DNA of 64,000 bases. Origin: Mycolicibacterium sp. CH28. GTDB lineage: Bacteria > Actinomycetota > Actinomycetes > Mycobacteriales > Mycobacteriaceae. Shown here one piece after another: positions 9,021 to 19,035 of this stretch (positions are counted from its first letter, which is position 1; the number at the start of each line of letters is the position of its first letter). The DNA lies in assembly GCF_004745805.1 (NCBI RefSeq), contig NZ_SRLQ01000002.1:248001-312000 (forward strand). Direction: 5' to 3'. The translations under genes and the position numbers were made by a program. The notes under the pieces were generated by a model, which saw nothing but the letters and a program-made list of their open reading frames with translations, was not told where the DNA came from and did not search any database.

Positions 9021-9766
9021 CCTACCAGGCGAAGCTGAAGGTTTGGCGCGGCGACGACGAGGGCGGTGGGCTGCACGATTTCGCCGTCGACGTCAACGAG
9101 GGCGAGGTCGTCCTCGACATCATTCACCGGCTACAGGCCGAGCAGGCCCCCGACCTTGCGGTGCGGTGGAACTGCAAGGCCGGCAAGTGCGGCTCCTGCT
9201 CGGCGGAAATCAACGGCCGCCCCCGGCTGCTGTGCATGACCCGAATGTCGACCTTCGACGAGGCCGAGACGATCACCATCACGCCGCTGCGCACGTTCCC
9301 GGTGATCCGCGACCTCGTCACCGACGTGTCGTTCAACTACCAAAAGGCCCGCGAGATCCCCGCATTCGCGCCGCCGAAGGATCTGCAGCCCGGCGAGTAC
9401 CGGATGGCCCAGGTCGACGTCGAGCGCTCGCAGGAGTTCCGCAAGTGCATCGAGTGCTTCCTGTGCCAGAACGTCTGTCACGTGGTGCGTGACCACGAGG
9501 AGAACAAGCAGGAGTTCGCCGGCCCGCGCTTCCTGATGCGCATCGCCGAACTCGACATGCACCCGCTGGACACCCTGGACCGCAAGGACATGGCCCAGGA
9601 CGAGTTCGGCCTGGGCTACTGCAACATCACCAAGTGCTGCACCGAGGTGTGCCCCGAGCACATCAAGATCACCGACAACGCGCTGATCCCGATGAAGGAG
9701 CGCGTGGTCGACCGCAAGTACGACCCGGTGGTCTGGCTGGGCAACAAACTGTTCCGGCGGAAATAG
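9017..9766 (+). CDS. sdhB: Succinate dehydrogenase (Sdh1) iron-sulfur subunit, Rv0247c-like
   Basis: 249 residues with three cysteine groups. CKAGKCGSCSAEINGRPRLLC (read as CKAGKCGSCSAE then INGRPRLLC) holds the [2Fe-2S] ligands; CIECFLCQNVCHV and the later CCTEVCPEHIK hold ligands for the [4Fe-4S] and [3Fe-4S] clusters. This is the usual electron path from FAD to the membrane quinone site. GTG 9017 overlaps the sdhA stop by four bases. The family is clear from the cysteine spacing and operon position. A hairpin at 9795-9823 follows the gene and probably ends the operon. Confidence 0.95.
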   Translation: MTYQAKLKVWRGDDEGGGLHDFAVDVNEGEVVLDIIHRLQAEQAPDLAVRWNCKAGKCGSCSAEINGRPRLLCMTRMSTFDEAETITITPLRTFPVIRDLVTDVSFNYQKAREIPAFAPPKDLQPGEYRMAQVDVERSQEFRKCIECFLCQNVCHVVRDHEENKQEFAGPRFLMRIAELDMHPLDTLDRKDMAQDEFGLGYCNITKCCTEVCPEHIKITDNALIPMKERVVDRKYDPVVWLGNKLFRRK

Positions 9767-9794
9767 CCCCCGGGACACCTTGAGCGGGCCGTTT

Positions 9795-9823
9795 CATCCG
9801 CGACACACCGCGGACAGCGGATG
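9795..9823 (+). terminator. Hairpin after the Sdh1 operon
   Basis: CATCCGC at 9795-9801 pairs with GCGGATG at 9817-9823; an alternative inner stem TCCGCG/CGCGGA overlaps it. It starts 29 bases after the sdhB stop. There is no T-run, which is common for mycobacterial terminators. Confidence 0.5.
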
Positions 9824-9884
9824 CGAACGCACACTCGACGCCAAGCCCGTCGCCGAAGTGCGTCGTCGAAGCCCGTCATCTGGG

Positions 9885-9890
9885 TAGCCT
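9885..9890 (+). promoter_or_regulatory. -10 box TAGCCT, leaderless promoter
   Basis: TAGCCT ends seven bases before the ATG at 9898, so transcription is expected to begin at or next to the A of the start codon. No ribosome-binding site precedes the ATG. The pattern fits leaderless mycobacterial genes. Confidence 0.6.
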
Positions 9891-9897
9891 CGAGAAC

Positions 9898-10053
9898 ATG
9901 GGGACTATCCATAGCGTCAACGATATTCGCACCGCAATCCGGGAGCTGTCCGCCCGCGCCGAACTGGCCCGCAAAGAGGGCCGGCCCGACGACGCGGCCG
10001 AGATCGAGCAGCGCATCGCGGCATACCGCGACAAGCTCGCCGACAAGCCCTGA
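9898..10053 (+). CDS. Small 51-residue charged helical protein, leaderless
   Basis: A short frame starting MGTIHSVNDIRTAIREL and ending AYRDKLADKP. It is rich in A, R, E and K, with hydrophobic residues at heptad-like spacing (I, L, A, L, A, I, I), so it should form one long helix or helical hairpin. No known domain was recognised. Support for it being a real gene is the TAGCCT box exactly placed for a leaderless start, strong third-position GC and a start context like that of fadD23 nearby. It lies convergent to the flavin reductase gene at 10087-10572 with 33 bases between them. Function unknown; a small regulatory or scaffold protein is possible. Confidence 0.6.
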   Translation: MGTIHSVNDIRTAIRELSARAELARKEGRPDDAAEIEQRIAAYRDKLADKP

Positions 10054-10086
10054 CGCCGGTCCCGGGCTACCGACTGACTGACTGGG

Positions 10087-10674
<588 letters not shown>

Positions 10675-10685
10675 TTACCGTTGAG

Positions 10686-10691
10686 TAGCCT
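10686..10691 (+). promoter_or_regulatory. -10 box TAGCCT for fadD23, leaderless
   Basis: TAGCCT followed by six bases and then the GTG at 10698. The start codon would be at the 5' end of the mRNA. The hexamer is identical to that of the 51-aa gene at 9898. Confidence 0.6.
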
Positions 10692-10697
10692 TGACCC

Positions 10698-12410
10698 GTG
10701 CCAAACGTCTCGATCCTGTCCGTGCTACGCGAACGCGCGGGGCTGACACCGGACGAGGTTGCCTTCACGTTCACCGACTACGACCAGCACCAGGACGGCA
10801 TTGCCGAAAGTCTGACCTGGTCGCAGGTATACCGACGGACGCTGAACGTCGCACACGAGGTCAGCGCGCACGGCTCGCCCGGCGACCGGGCGCTGATCCT
10901 CGCGCCGCAGGGCCTGGCCTATATCGTCGCGTTCCTGGGCGCCATGCAGGCGGGTTTCATCGCCGTCCCGCTGTCGGTTCCGGTACCCGGATCCCATGAC
11001 GAGCGGGTCAGCGCCGTGGTGACCGATACGTCGCCGACGGTGGTGCTGACCACGTCCGACGTGTTCGAGGTCGCCGCACAGTACGTCGACGACGGCGCCG
11101 CAGTGATCGCTGTGATCGCCGTCGACACCCTGGACCTCGACGCCGACAACCCCGTGAGCCCCGAGGTGCCCGATGGACCGGACATCGCCTACCTGCAGTA
11201 CACGTCGGGGTCGACCCGGCTACCCGCCGGAGTGATGATCTCGCACCGCAACATGCTGGCGAATTTCGAGCAGTTGATGGCCGAATACCTGGCCGAGTAC
11301 GGCGGAGAGTTCCCGCCGGGGACAGTCCTGGTCTCGTGGCTGCCGTTTTATCACGACATGGGCCTGATGCTGGGCATCGGTGCACCCATCTTCAGCGGAC
11401 ACCCGGCTGACCTGTTGAGCCCGCTCGCGTTCCTGACCCGGCCGGCGCGCTGGCTGCAGACCATGGCACGTCAGCAGAAGGCGTGGTCGGCCGCACCCAA
11501 CTTCGCCTTCGACCTCACCGCCCGGCGCACCACCGACGACGACCTGTCGAGCATCGATCTGCACGGGATCCTCGGCATCATCAACGGCGCCGAACGCATC
11601 CACCCGCACACCCTGGTCAAATTCACCGAACGCCTGGCACCCGTCGGGTTCCGCCCCGAGATGGTCGTTCCGTCCTACGGGCTGGCCGAGGCGACCGTGT
11701 ACGTCGCCAGCGGCGGCGCCGGCCGAGTGCCCGAGGTCGTGGAGTTCGACGCCGACGAACTACCCAAGGGCACCGCGGTGCGCAAGCCCGGCGGGGCACC
11801 GCTGTTGCGATACCAGCTCCCGGTGTCGCCGCTGGTGCGGATCGTCGACGCCGACACCTGCCGGTCGTGCCCGGACGGCACCGTCGGTGAGATCTGGACC
11901 CACGGCGACAACGTGTCGGCCGGCTACTGGCGCAAGCCCGAGCAGACTGGCTCGGCGTTCGGCGCGACGCTGGCCGAACCGCCCGCCCACACCCCGGAGA
12001 CCGGGTGGCTGCGCACCGGGGATCAGGGCTTCGTCTCCGAGGGCGAGCTGTTCATCGTCGGCCGCATCAAGGACATGCTGATCGTGCGGGGCCGCAACCA
12101 TTACTCCGAGGACATCGAAGCGACGGTGCAGAAGATCACCAGCGGCCGGGTGGCGGCCATCGCGGTGTCCGACGATCAGACCGAGCAGCTGGTCACCATC
12201 ATCGAGCTCAAGAAGCGCGAGGATTCCGGTCAGCTTGCGGTAGTGAAAAACGATGTGATCGCCGCGATTTCGCGCGCGCACGGGTTGCAGGTCGCCGATA
12301 TCGTGCTGGTGGCGCCCGGGTCGATCCCGACCACCACCAGCGGCAAGATCCGCCGCGCGGCGTGCGTCGAGCAGCACCGGCAAGGACGGTTCGTGCGGCT
12401 GGATGCGTAG
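10698..12410 (+). CDS. fadD23: FadD23-like long-chain fatty acyl-AMP ligase of the TPP locus
   Basis: 570 residues of the adenylate-forming superfamily. AMP-binding motif YTSGSTRLPAGVMISHRN (about 173-190), SYGLAEATVYV (about 325), TGDQGF (about 440) and the C-terminal TTSGKIRRAACVE with the catalytic lysine are all present. Length and the many aromatic residues around SWLPFYHDMGLMLG match FAAL enzymes, which make acyl-adenylates and hand the chain straight to a polyketide synthase rather than to CoA. With Pks, PapA3, MmpL10 and the PE-PPE acyltransferase it matches the locus for trehalose polyphleates in M. smegmatis and M. abscessus. GTG 10698 is supported by the leaderless -10 box. Confidence 0.9.
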   Translation: MPNVSILSVLRERAGLTPDEVAFTFTDYDQHQDGIAESLTWSQVYRRTLNVAHEVSAHGSPGDRALILAPQGLAYIVAFLGAMQAGFIAVPLSVPVPGSHDERVSAVVTDTSPTVVLTTSDVFEVAAQYVDDGAAVIAVIAVDTLDLDADNPVSPEVPDGPDIAYLQYTSGSTRLPAGVMISHRNMLANFEQLMAEYLAEYGGEFPPGTVLVSWLPFYHDMGLMLGIGAPIFSGHPADLLSPLAFLTRPARWLQTMARQQKAWSAAPNFAFDLTARRTTDDDLSSIDLHGILGIINGAERIHPHTLVKFTERLAPVGFRPEMVVPSYGLAEATVYVASGGAGRVPEVVEFDADELPKGTAVRKPGGAPLLRYQLPVSPLVRIVDADTCRSCPDGTVGEIWTHGDNVSAGYWRKPEQTGSAFGATLAEPPAHTPETGWLRTGDQGFVSEGELFIVGRIKDMLIVRGRNHYSEDIEATVQKITSGRVAAIAVSDDQTEQLVTIIELKKREDSGQLAVVKNDVIAAISRAHGLQVADIVLVAPGSIPTTTSGKIRRAACVEQHRQGRFVRLDA

Positions 12411-12422
12411 CTGATCTCCCCG

Positions 12423-13058
12423 ATGTGGTTCACCCTTCTGGTGATGGCTGCCGCGGTGAGCCTGGAGCCGTTCCGCATCGGGATGTCGGTGCTGATGCTC
12501 AACCGTCCTCGCCCGCATCTGCAGCTGGCCGCGTTCCTGTGCGGCGGCTTCCTGATGGGATTGACCGTCGGTGCAGTGGCGCTGCTCGCCCTCGAATCGT
12601 GGCTGCCGTCCTCGGCGCATTTCACCCTGCCCCGGGTACAGACGATCATCGGCTCGCTGGCCCTGCTGGCCGCGGCGATCCTGGCAGTCACCAAGGGGCG
12701 CAACCGCACCGCGCCGGCCTGGCTGAGCCGGCTGCTCGACGGCCAGTCACTATGGATCGCCGGTGCCGCCGGCCTTGGTATCGCGCTGCCCTCGGTGGAC
12801 TACCTGGCGGCGTTGGCCGTCATCGCCGCCGCCGACACCGCCCCGGCTACTCGGCTGGCGGCGCTGCTGATGTTCAACGCGGTGGCCTTCGCCCTGGTGG
12901 AGATCCCGCTGCTGGCCTATCTGGTAGCCCCACAGCGCACCTACGCGGCAATGACCGCGCTACACCAGTGGATTCGGGCACGGCGGCGCCGCGAGGTCGC
13001 GGCACTGCTGGCGGTGGTAGGTGCCGTGCTGCTCGCCGCGGGTCTGCTCGCAGCCTGA
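12423..13058 (+). CDS. Gap/Sap-like integral membrane protein
   Basis: 211 residues, six hydrophobic segments, with the GAP-family look: LVMAAAVSLEPFRIG at the start, GGFLMGLTVGAVAL, and LWIAGAAGLGIALPSVDYLAALAVIAA in the middle (split LWIAGAAGLGIALPSVDYLA, ALAVIAA). Proteins of this family (Gap, Sap) are needed for surface location of glycopeptidolipids or sulfolipid-1. Here it starts 12 bases after fadD23 and runs with it, so a role in moving TPP or its precursor is the natural inference. The ribosome site is weak, suggesting coupling to fadD23. It ends three bases before the convergent PE-PPE gene. Confidence 0.82.
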   Translation: MWFTLLVMAAAVSLEPFRIGMSVLMLNRPRPHLQLAAFLCGGFLMGLTVGAVALLALESWLPSSAHFTLPRVQTIIGSLALLAAAILAVTKGRNRTAPAWLSRLLDGQSLWIAGAAGLGIALPSVDYLAALAVIAAADTAPATRLAALLMFNAVAFALVEIPLLAYLVAPQRTYAAMTALHQWIRARRRREVAALLAVVGAVLLAAGLLAA

Positions 13059-13061
13059 AAC

Positions 13062-14180
13062 TCAGTGCGCGCTCGGACCGTGGTCCACCACGTATTGGAG
13101 GCCCGCCATCAACTGCGAAATCGGATCGGTGCCGCCGCCGAAGGCGGCCTGGGTGGCGGGTGCGGTAACCACCGCGGGATCGAAACCGTGCACCGGGTCG
13201 ACCTCGACGGGCGCGGTCGACGGGTCGTCGTTGCGCGAATACCCGGAATCCACCATGGGTTTCAGCACCGAGTCCAACTGATTGAGAGTGCCCTCGTCGA
13301 CACCGAGGTACTTGAACGGCAGCACCAGCGGAAGGTGTTGCTCGGGGATCAGGTACGTGGTGGTCTTCGCGCCCCTGGAATTGACGGTCGTCCTGATGTT
13401 CTGTGGCGGCACCATGGTCGGATTCGTGAACGCCACGGCGGTATGCCCGGTCGCCAGACCCACTACCGCGTTCAATACCGCCATGATGTTGTCCTGCCGG
13501 TCCGGCCAGTCGGCGATGCTGTCGTAGGCGGAGACGAAACGGTAGGAGTCGTACTGACTTTCCACCGGGGGCGGGATCCGGTAGTCGAGTGCGGGGACGA
13601 CACTGCCGACCGGGAAGTTCTGAGTCAGGAAGCCCTCACCGAATGCGTGCGGCGCGATCGGATCGCCGAAGGTGGCAAAGGACAACTGATCCGGCGGCGG
13701 CGCCGCCGGATCACTCGCCAGCCGGGCCTGTACGGCGTTGAGCACCATCGCACCTTCGGACAGGCCCAACACCGTGCCCTTACCACCGTCGTTGATTGCC
13801 CGCAGGACATTGCCTTCGCCCACGTCGACCGACTCGCCGATGCTCGGCCCGTCGATCCCCAGGCCGGGGAAGTTGTCGTCGAGGCGGCCGATGCCGGGGA
13901 ACATGCGCTCCAGGACGTGGCCCTGAACCTGCCCCGCCGGATAGTCGACGATCTGCCGATCGAGACCGGGAAACCAGTCCGCGCCGGTGCGGCGGATGTA
14001 CTCGTCGTAGGGGATGCCCAGCACATGGGCGCCGCCCAGGGCATACCCCTTGCCTGGCGTGCCGATCGGACTGGGCCCGTCACCTTGGGCCCCGCCCGGC
14101 GACGGCTGATCGGCTGTGGCGATTCCGCCGGTGGCGCACAGGGTCAACACCGTGGTCGCTGCGGCAAGTAGCTTCTTCAT
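13062..14180 (-). CDS. pe: Secreted PE-PPE-fold acyltransferase of the TPP locus (Chp2-like)
   Basis: 372 residues with a clear Sec signal peptide ([20 protein letters not shown], cleavage near ATA-DQ at 23/24). The serine-hydrolase nucleophile elbow is GLSEG with Ser141. The remainder ([45 protein letters not shown]) matches the PE-PPE alpha/beta-hydrolase domain of Chp1/Chp2 proteins, which shuffle acyl groups between glycolipids outside the membrane. In M. smegmatis the equivalent gene is required for the final acylation to trehalose polyphleates. The ATG overlaps the mmpL10 stop (ATGA), so export and final assembly are co-translated. The end is ESNQLM-free and intact ([17 protein letters not shown]). 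Confidence 0.9.
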   Translation of the reverse strand: MKKLLAAATTVLTLCATGGIATADQPSPGGAQGDGPSPIGTPGKGYALGGAHVLGIPYDEYIRRTGADWFPGLDRQIVDYPAGQVQGHVLERMFPGIGRLDDNFPGLGIDGPSIGESVDVGEGNVLRAINDGGKGTVLGLSEGAMVLNAVQARLASDPAAPPPDQLSFATFGDPIAPHAFGEGFLTQNFPVGSVVPALDYRIPPPVESQYDSYRFVSAYDSIADWPDRQDNIMAVLNAVVGLATGHTAVAFTNPTMVPPQNIRTTVNSRGAKTTTYLIPEQHLPLVLPFKYLGVDEGTLNQLDSVLKPMVDSGYSRNDDPSTAPVEVDPVHGFDPAVVTAPATQAAFGGGTDPISQLMAGLQYVVDHGPSAH

Positions 14181-17155
14181 GCCTTACTGCTCCCTTGCGA
14201 TGTCGGTCGGGACGGCCACCAGTTCGCCTTACCGACCAGCGTAGCCATGGCGGGCACCGTGACCGTCCGCACCAGGAATGTGTCCAGCAGGATTCCGGCG
14301 CCGATGACGAAGCCGCCCTGCACCACGGTACCGATGCTGGAGAACAGCAGGCCCCACATCGAGGCGGCGAAGATCACGCCCGCCGCGGTGATGACGCCGC
14401 CGGTCGACGACAGCGTCCGGATGATGCCGTAGCGCGCCCCGTCCGGGGACTCGTCGCGCAATCGGGACGCGAACAACAGGTTGTAGTCGGCTCCGACCGC
14501 GACCAGCACCACGAACGCCAGCGGTGGCACCGTCCAGTGCAGCTGTTGACCGAGCAGATACTGGAAGGTCAGCACGCCGATACCGAGCGCGGCGAAGTAC
14601 GAAATTACCACGGAGCCAACCAGATACAGCGGTGCGATGACCGCACGCAGCAACAACATCAGCGTCAGCAGCACCACGATGATGGTGACGGCGATGATGA
14701 ACCGGATGTCCTTCTGGTAGTAGTCGCGGGTGTCGCGTAACGCGGCGGGATAGCCGCCCATCGATATCTTGGCGTCGGCCAGGGTGGTGTTCGGCTGCGC
14801 TCCCCTGGCGGCGTCGCTGATGGCGTTGACCTGATCCATCGCCGCGGGGCTGAACGGATCGAGTTTGGTGAGCACCAGATAGCGCACCGAGTGGCCATCG
14901 GGCGAGATGAACATCTTGGCGGCGGCCTGGAAATCGGCCAACTGCAGAACTTCGGGCGGAATGTTGAACCCGGCCATCGCCGGGCCAACGGCGTTCTGCT
15001 TCAACGACAGTAGGAACGCCGATGCCTGGTCGAGTCCGGTTCGCATCAGCTGGATTTGATCGACGACCTGGCCGACCCCGTTGGCGACGTCCCGACTCCC
15101 GGTGGCCGACCGGTCGGCGCCCTGGCGGAGTTTGGCGAGGGTGGCCTGCGCGCCGGCAGGCGTATCCAGCCCCATGTCGCTCATCACCTTCGTGATCTGG
15201 GTGAAGGCGGCGCCCAGCTGGTTCAGCGCGGCGTTGAGGGACTGCTTGTCCTGCATTGACTGCAACTGTCCGGCCAGATCGTTGATCCGGTCGAGGCTGC
15301 CGTCCTCCCGGGCGGCGGCCAGGCGCTGAAAGTGGACGCGAGTTTCGCTGCAGGACGGGTCGAGGTCGCAGACGGCGTTGCCCTGCAATGCCATCAACAC
15401 CGGTCCCACCCAGGCGAACATGTCTCTTGCCGCGGTGAAGCTGATGCCCATCGAATTGCCGAGCTCGTTCACGGCGGTCACCAACTTGGCCGCGACCTCG
15501 ACGTTCTTCACCAGCTTGTCGCCACCGTACTGGCCCCTCAGCGCCGCGAACGCGTCAACCATTCGCTGGATGCTGGTCGCGATCTGGTTGACCTGGCCGC
15601 GTACGTCGCCGAGCCCGGTAGCCAGCGTGTCGGCGCCCTTGCTCAGCCGATTGAGGTCACCGGTGTTGTTGGCGATCATCGCCGACCCGGTGGCCAGCCG
15701 GTCGCCCACGAGCCCCGCCTGGTAAGTGGCCCGGAATTCCTTCGGCACCACCCCCATGGGTCTGGTGATACCGCTGACCATCGCGATATCGGGCAGTTGG
15801 CTGATGCGTTCGGCCATCTGCTCCAGGTCCGCCAACGCCTGCGGGGTACGCAGGTTGTGCGGCGACTGGACCAGCACGTAGGAGGGCACGGACTGGTTGA
15901 TGTTGAAGTGGCGTTCCAGCGCCGCGTACCCGACCGAACTGGGCGCGGAAGCCGCCACGGCCTTGCGGTCGTCATAGTTGTAGCGCGCCAGGGTCACGCT
16001 GCTGGCCAGCAGGGCCAGGACCAGGAGGCTGCCCACCAGGTGGGCCCGCGGTCGGCGCACGATGCGGATCCCCGAGCGCCGCCACCACCGGGTGGTCAGT
16101 TCGCGCCGGGGCTTGATCCAGCCGCGCGGTCCGACGAGGACGAGGATGGCCGGCAACAGCGTCAGCGCGGCCAGGAAAGCCACGGCGACGCCGATCGCCG
16201 ATGACACGCCGACGGTGGAGAACACCCCCATCCGGGCGAAGCTGATCCCGAGGAAGGTGACGCCGATGGTGGCCGCGGATGCGGTGATCACCTTGCCCAC
16301 CGAAGTCAACGCCAGCCGTACCGCATCGTCGGAGGTCTCACCGCGGCGCACGTAGTCGTGATAGCGGCTGATCAGGAATACCGCGTAATCCGTTCCCGCA
16401 CCGGCGATGATCGCGCTGAGCAGGATGATGGCCTGGTTCGACACCCCCAGGCCGGTGAACTCCGACAATCCGGCGACCACAGATTGCGCGATCACCAGGG
16501 ATATCCCGATGCCGGTCAACGGCAGCAGCATGGTGACCGGATTGCGGTACACCACCAGAAGCACCACCAGCACCAGGACGGCGATCGCGATCTCGATCGG
16601 CAGCCGGTCCCGTTGGCCGGCGACGGTGAGGTCGGCGACAGTGGCCGCCGGCCCGGACAGATGCACCTCAAGCGGGCTGCCGGCGGTGTTCTGCTTGACG
16701 ATGTCGGCCACCCGGTTGAAGGCGGCATAGGACTGCGGTGTGCCCAGCGCGCCCGCCAAACCCACAGGCAATACCCAGGATTTGTTGTCCTTACTCGTCA
16801 GAAAGGAACGCAGCGCCGGAGTCCCGACGAAATCCTGCACCATGACCACGTCTTGGGAGTCGGCGCGCAGCGCCTTGACCAGCGTGCGATAGGTCGCTTC
16901 GTGCGCGGGGCCCAGACCCCGTTCGTCGGTGAGGACCACCAGCAGCAGGTCGTCGGTGCCCGGCTCCTGAAACGCCTCGGTCATCTGCCTGGCCGCAACG
17001 CTGGACGGGGCGTCAGCGGGCAGCATGGCCAGCGGATGTTTCTGGGCCATCTCGTTCAGGCTGGGGAACGTCAGCGGCAAGGCGACTGCCAACGCGACCC
17101 AGAGCCCGATGACCACCCAAGGCCACCGGACCACCACATCGGCTAGCCGTCGCAC
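14177..17155 (-). CDS. mmpL10: MmpL10-like trehalose-lipid transporter
   Basis: 992 residues with MmpL architecture: helix 1 at about 10-30, first porter domain, helices around 185-360 with [18 protein letters not shown], helix near 378-395, a large periplasmic domain with coiled-coil character (about 480-720), and a second helix block from about 775 to 965 with [18 protein letters not shown]. The family exports acylated trehaloses; MmpL10 moves diacyltrehalose-type precursors across the inner membrane. GTG 17155 begins [15 protein letters not shown], the usual MmpL start, with AGAGG and AGGGG upstream. It is 83 bases downstream of papA3 and overlaps the PE-PPE gene, so papA3, mmpL10 and the acyltransferase form one operon. 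Confidence 0.93.
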   Translation of the reverse strand: MRRLADVVVRWPWVVIGLWVALAVALPLTFPSLNEMAQKHPLAMLPADAPSSVAARQMTEAFQEPGTDDLLLVVLTDERGLGPAHEATYRTLVKALRADSQDVVMVQDFVGTPALRSFLTSKDNKSWVLPVGLAGALGTPQSYAAFNRVADIVKQNTAGSPLEVHLSGPAATVADLTVAGQRDRLPIEIAIAVLVLVVLLVVYRNPVTMLLPLTGIGISLVIAQSVVAGLSEFTGLGVSNQAIILLSAIIAGAGTDYAVFLISRYHDYVRRGETSDDAVRLALTSVGKVITASAATIGVTFLGISFARMGVFSTVGVSSAIGVAVAFLAALTLLPAILVLVGPRGWIKPRRELTTRWWRRSGIRIVRRPRAHLVGSLLVLALLASSVTLARYNYDDRKAVAASAPSSVGYAALERHFNINQSVPSYVLVQSPHNLRTPQALADLEQMAERISQLPDIAMVSGITRPMGVVPKEFRATYQAGLVGDRLATGSAMIANNTGDLNRLSKGADTLATGLGDVRGQVNQIATSIQRMVDAFAALRGQYGGDKLVKNVEVAAKLVTAVNELGNSMGISFTAARDMFAWVGPVLMALQGNAVCDLDPSCSETRVHFQRLAAAREDGSLDRINDLAGQLQSMQDKQSLNAALNQLGAAFTQITKVMSDMGLDTPAGAQATLAKLRQGADRSATGSRDVANGVGQVVDQIQLMRTGLDQASAFLLSLKQNAVGPAMAGFNIPPEVLQLADFQAAAKMFISPDGHSVRYLVLTKLDPFSPAAMDQVNAISDAARGAQPNTTLADAKISMGGYPAALRDTRDYYQKDIRFIIAVTIIVVLLTLMLLLRAVIAPLYLVGSVVISYFAALGIGVLTFQYLLGQQLHWTVPPLAFVVLVAVGADYNLLFASRLRDESPDGARYGIIRTLSSTGGVITAAGVIFAASMWGLLFSSIGTVVQGGFVIGAGILLDTFLVRTVTVPAMATLVGKANWWPSRPTSQGSSKA

Positions 17156-17238
17156 AACGCCCCTACCTCTGGTCCTCGCATCCGTGTGACCGCGGCACTT
17201 ACCGTCACCGGCTCACGCCGTGCAATCCCTTTTCGGAG

Positions 17239-18660
17239 CTAAACAACACGCCCCCACTGCCCGGTGTCGGCGATCTGCTCACACACCGACTTCATCGTGG
17301 CGATGTAGCGGGCCACCGACTTCTGGGCAATCGGGTTGTCCGGAAACATCACCGCCATTGCCGTGCCGGCCTCGTACCGGAATACATAGATCGTCAGCTG
17401 ATACGAGAATCTTCCGTCGGAGTAAATGCCGATATTGTTCGAATACCCCATGTCCGCGGCAGCGAGCACCGCGTTGAGCGGGGCCGCGCCGCCGTGCAAG
17501 AAGTTCGAGACCGGGAAGTTGGGCCCCGGCTTCTCCAGCCACGGCGCTAATTCCAACACTCGGTAATAGGGGATCCGCGCCAAGTTCAGACCCGAATCGA
17601 AGGAGGCCTGGGCGGCCCAGGCGGCTTCGCCGAACGACGTCGCGGCGATCGGGACGGTGATCGGGACCAGGCCGGTAAACCAGCCCTGGGTCATGAAGTT
17701 GTCCGAAGTCCGACGGGTGTCTCTCGGCGTGAGTCCGTAAAACGTTGTGGCACCTGTCAACTCATGTTCCACCATCGCTGTGCAGGCGAACAGGCCGCCG
17801 ACGAACCGGGCACCGGCCGCCGAGCAGGCCGCTTCGAACCTCGCCGTCTGTTCGGCGTCCATCAACATGTCCCCGACCATGTCAGCCACGGTCGGTTCCA
17901 GCGGGTTGCCCAGCGGCAGCGGGAACTCCGGCAGGGTTCCATTGTTATTCTCGGCAAACTCTATCCAGGCCCGAACCTCGGGCGAATCGACGGTTAAAGC
18001 CGATGTGGATTCACGCTCCTGAACACAAAAATCGTCAAAGCTGCCAGCCTCGGGCAGCGCCAGCGGCTGGCCCCCTTGGGTCAATGATGAATACATGCCG
18101 TGGGCCTCCAGCATGGTGATCCCGATCAGTGCCGCGTCGCCGTGGACGTGATCAATGCTGGCGTAGAAATCGAAATGGTCCTCGGCCTGGACGATGCCGA
18201 ACGAGAAGCAGCCCCACTCCAGCGGAGAGGGAATATCGACGATATGTTTGCGAGCGTCCTCGACGGCCATTTCGCCATAATCGTTCGGCTCGAATTCGAT
18301 ATCGGCAGCATCCTGAATGGTGTGCCGGACTATCTCGCCGGAACCGTTGTATTCGAACCAGCTGCGGTAGGTGTCATGGCGACGCAGATACGCGTTGAGG
18401 GCATGATTCATGGCGCCGACATCGCACTGACCTGGAACTTCACAGGTTGCGATGATTTGCCGCGAATAGTCGAGCCCGGCGGCTTCCTGTTGGTAGACAC
18501 CACGAATGTGCTGGGCCTGCATATAGCTGACCGGTACCGAACTGACCGGCGCTTGCCGGGCCTTCTCCAGAGCCGTATTCGTCGGGTGCCAGGAAATCAC
18601 TACGCCTGGACGCGGCATCCAATCATCGATTGTGCCGATCGAAATCTTCCCGATGTGCAA
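17239..18660 (-). CDS. papA3: PapA3-like trehalose acyltransferase
   Basis: 473 residues from a TTG start. The polyketide-associated acyltransferase HxxxD motif is HVHGD (His171, Asp175). Flanking text matches PapA1/PapA3: NAYLRRHDTYRSWFEY, EWGCFSFGIVQAEDHFDFYA, DTRRTSDNFMTQGWFTGLVP and FPDNPIAQKSVARYIATMKS. PapA3 adds acyl groups to trehalose in the cytoplasm before MmpL10 export. TTG 18660 is chosen since GGGAGGG precedes it at proper spacing and family length (about 472) fits; the frame is open far upstream but that part is not PapA-like. The gene is divergent from pks across a 375-base gap. Confidence 0.9.
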   Translation of the reverse strand: MHIGKISIGTIDDWMPRPGVVISWHPTNTALEKARQAPVSSVPVSYMQAQHIRGVYQQEAAGLDYSRQIIATCEVPGQCDVGAMNHALNAYLRRHDTYRSWFEYNGSGEIVRHTIQDAADIEFEPNDYGEMAVEDARKHIVDIPSPLEWGCFSFGIVQAEDHFDFYASIDHVHGDAALIGITMLEAHGMYSSLTQGGQPLALPEAGSFDDFCVQERESTSALTVDSPEVRAWIEFAENNNGTLPEFPLPLGNPLEPTVADMVGDMLMDAEQTARFEAACSAAGARFVGGLFACTAMVEHELTGATTFYGLTPRDTRRTSDNFMTQGWFTGLVPITVPIAATSFGEAAWAAQASFDSGLNLARIPYYRVLELAPWLEKPGPNFPVSNFLHGGAAPLNAVLAAADMGYSNNIGIYSDGRFSYQLTIYVFRYEAGTAMAVMFPDNPIAQKSVARYIATMKSVCEQIADTGQWGRVV

Positions 18661-19035
18661 TATGTCCCTCCCGGGTCGGAACGGCCACGGCTGCGGCCCG
18701 GCACCGCTGGCTTCGGCTTCAAGATAACCCCTGTGGCTGGCACGGACGCCGGCGCGCCCGGGCAGGGTTGCACGAGGGCCATAGCTGCCGCTCGATGACG
18801 ACGACCATAGCCGCACCCCGCCGAAGTGCGCCTGAAGACCGCCCGCCGGCGGCAGTGACACGTGACCGAAACGGGGCCATGCAGCAACGCACATGCAATA
18901 CTGGCGGTCGGGAATAGACGCCGGCCGTGGCTGTCGGGAGATTGAGCGAGCCGAGGCCGTTCGCGAGACAATCCTGCCCCTGACGCGGTCTCCCGCAAGG
19001 CATCGACACTTCACCGACGCGGAGAGCACAACCTC
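18661..19035. promoter_or_regulatory. Divergent promoter region between papA3 and pks
   Basis: 375 bases without a convincing gene. It must hold promoters for papA3 (leftward) and pks (rightward). At the right end GGAGAG (19021-19026) is the ribosome site of pks; at the left end GGGAGGG on the minus strand serves papA3. No strong palindrome or obvious TANNNT box at leaderless spacing was found. Open frames extending in from papA3 have no similarity to PapA and are read as chance. Confidence 0.6.
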
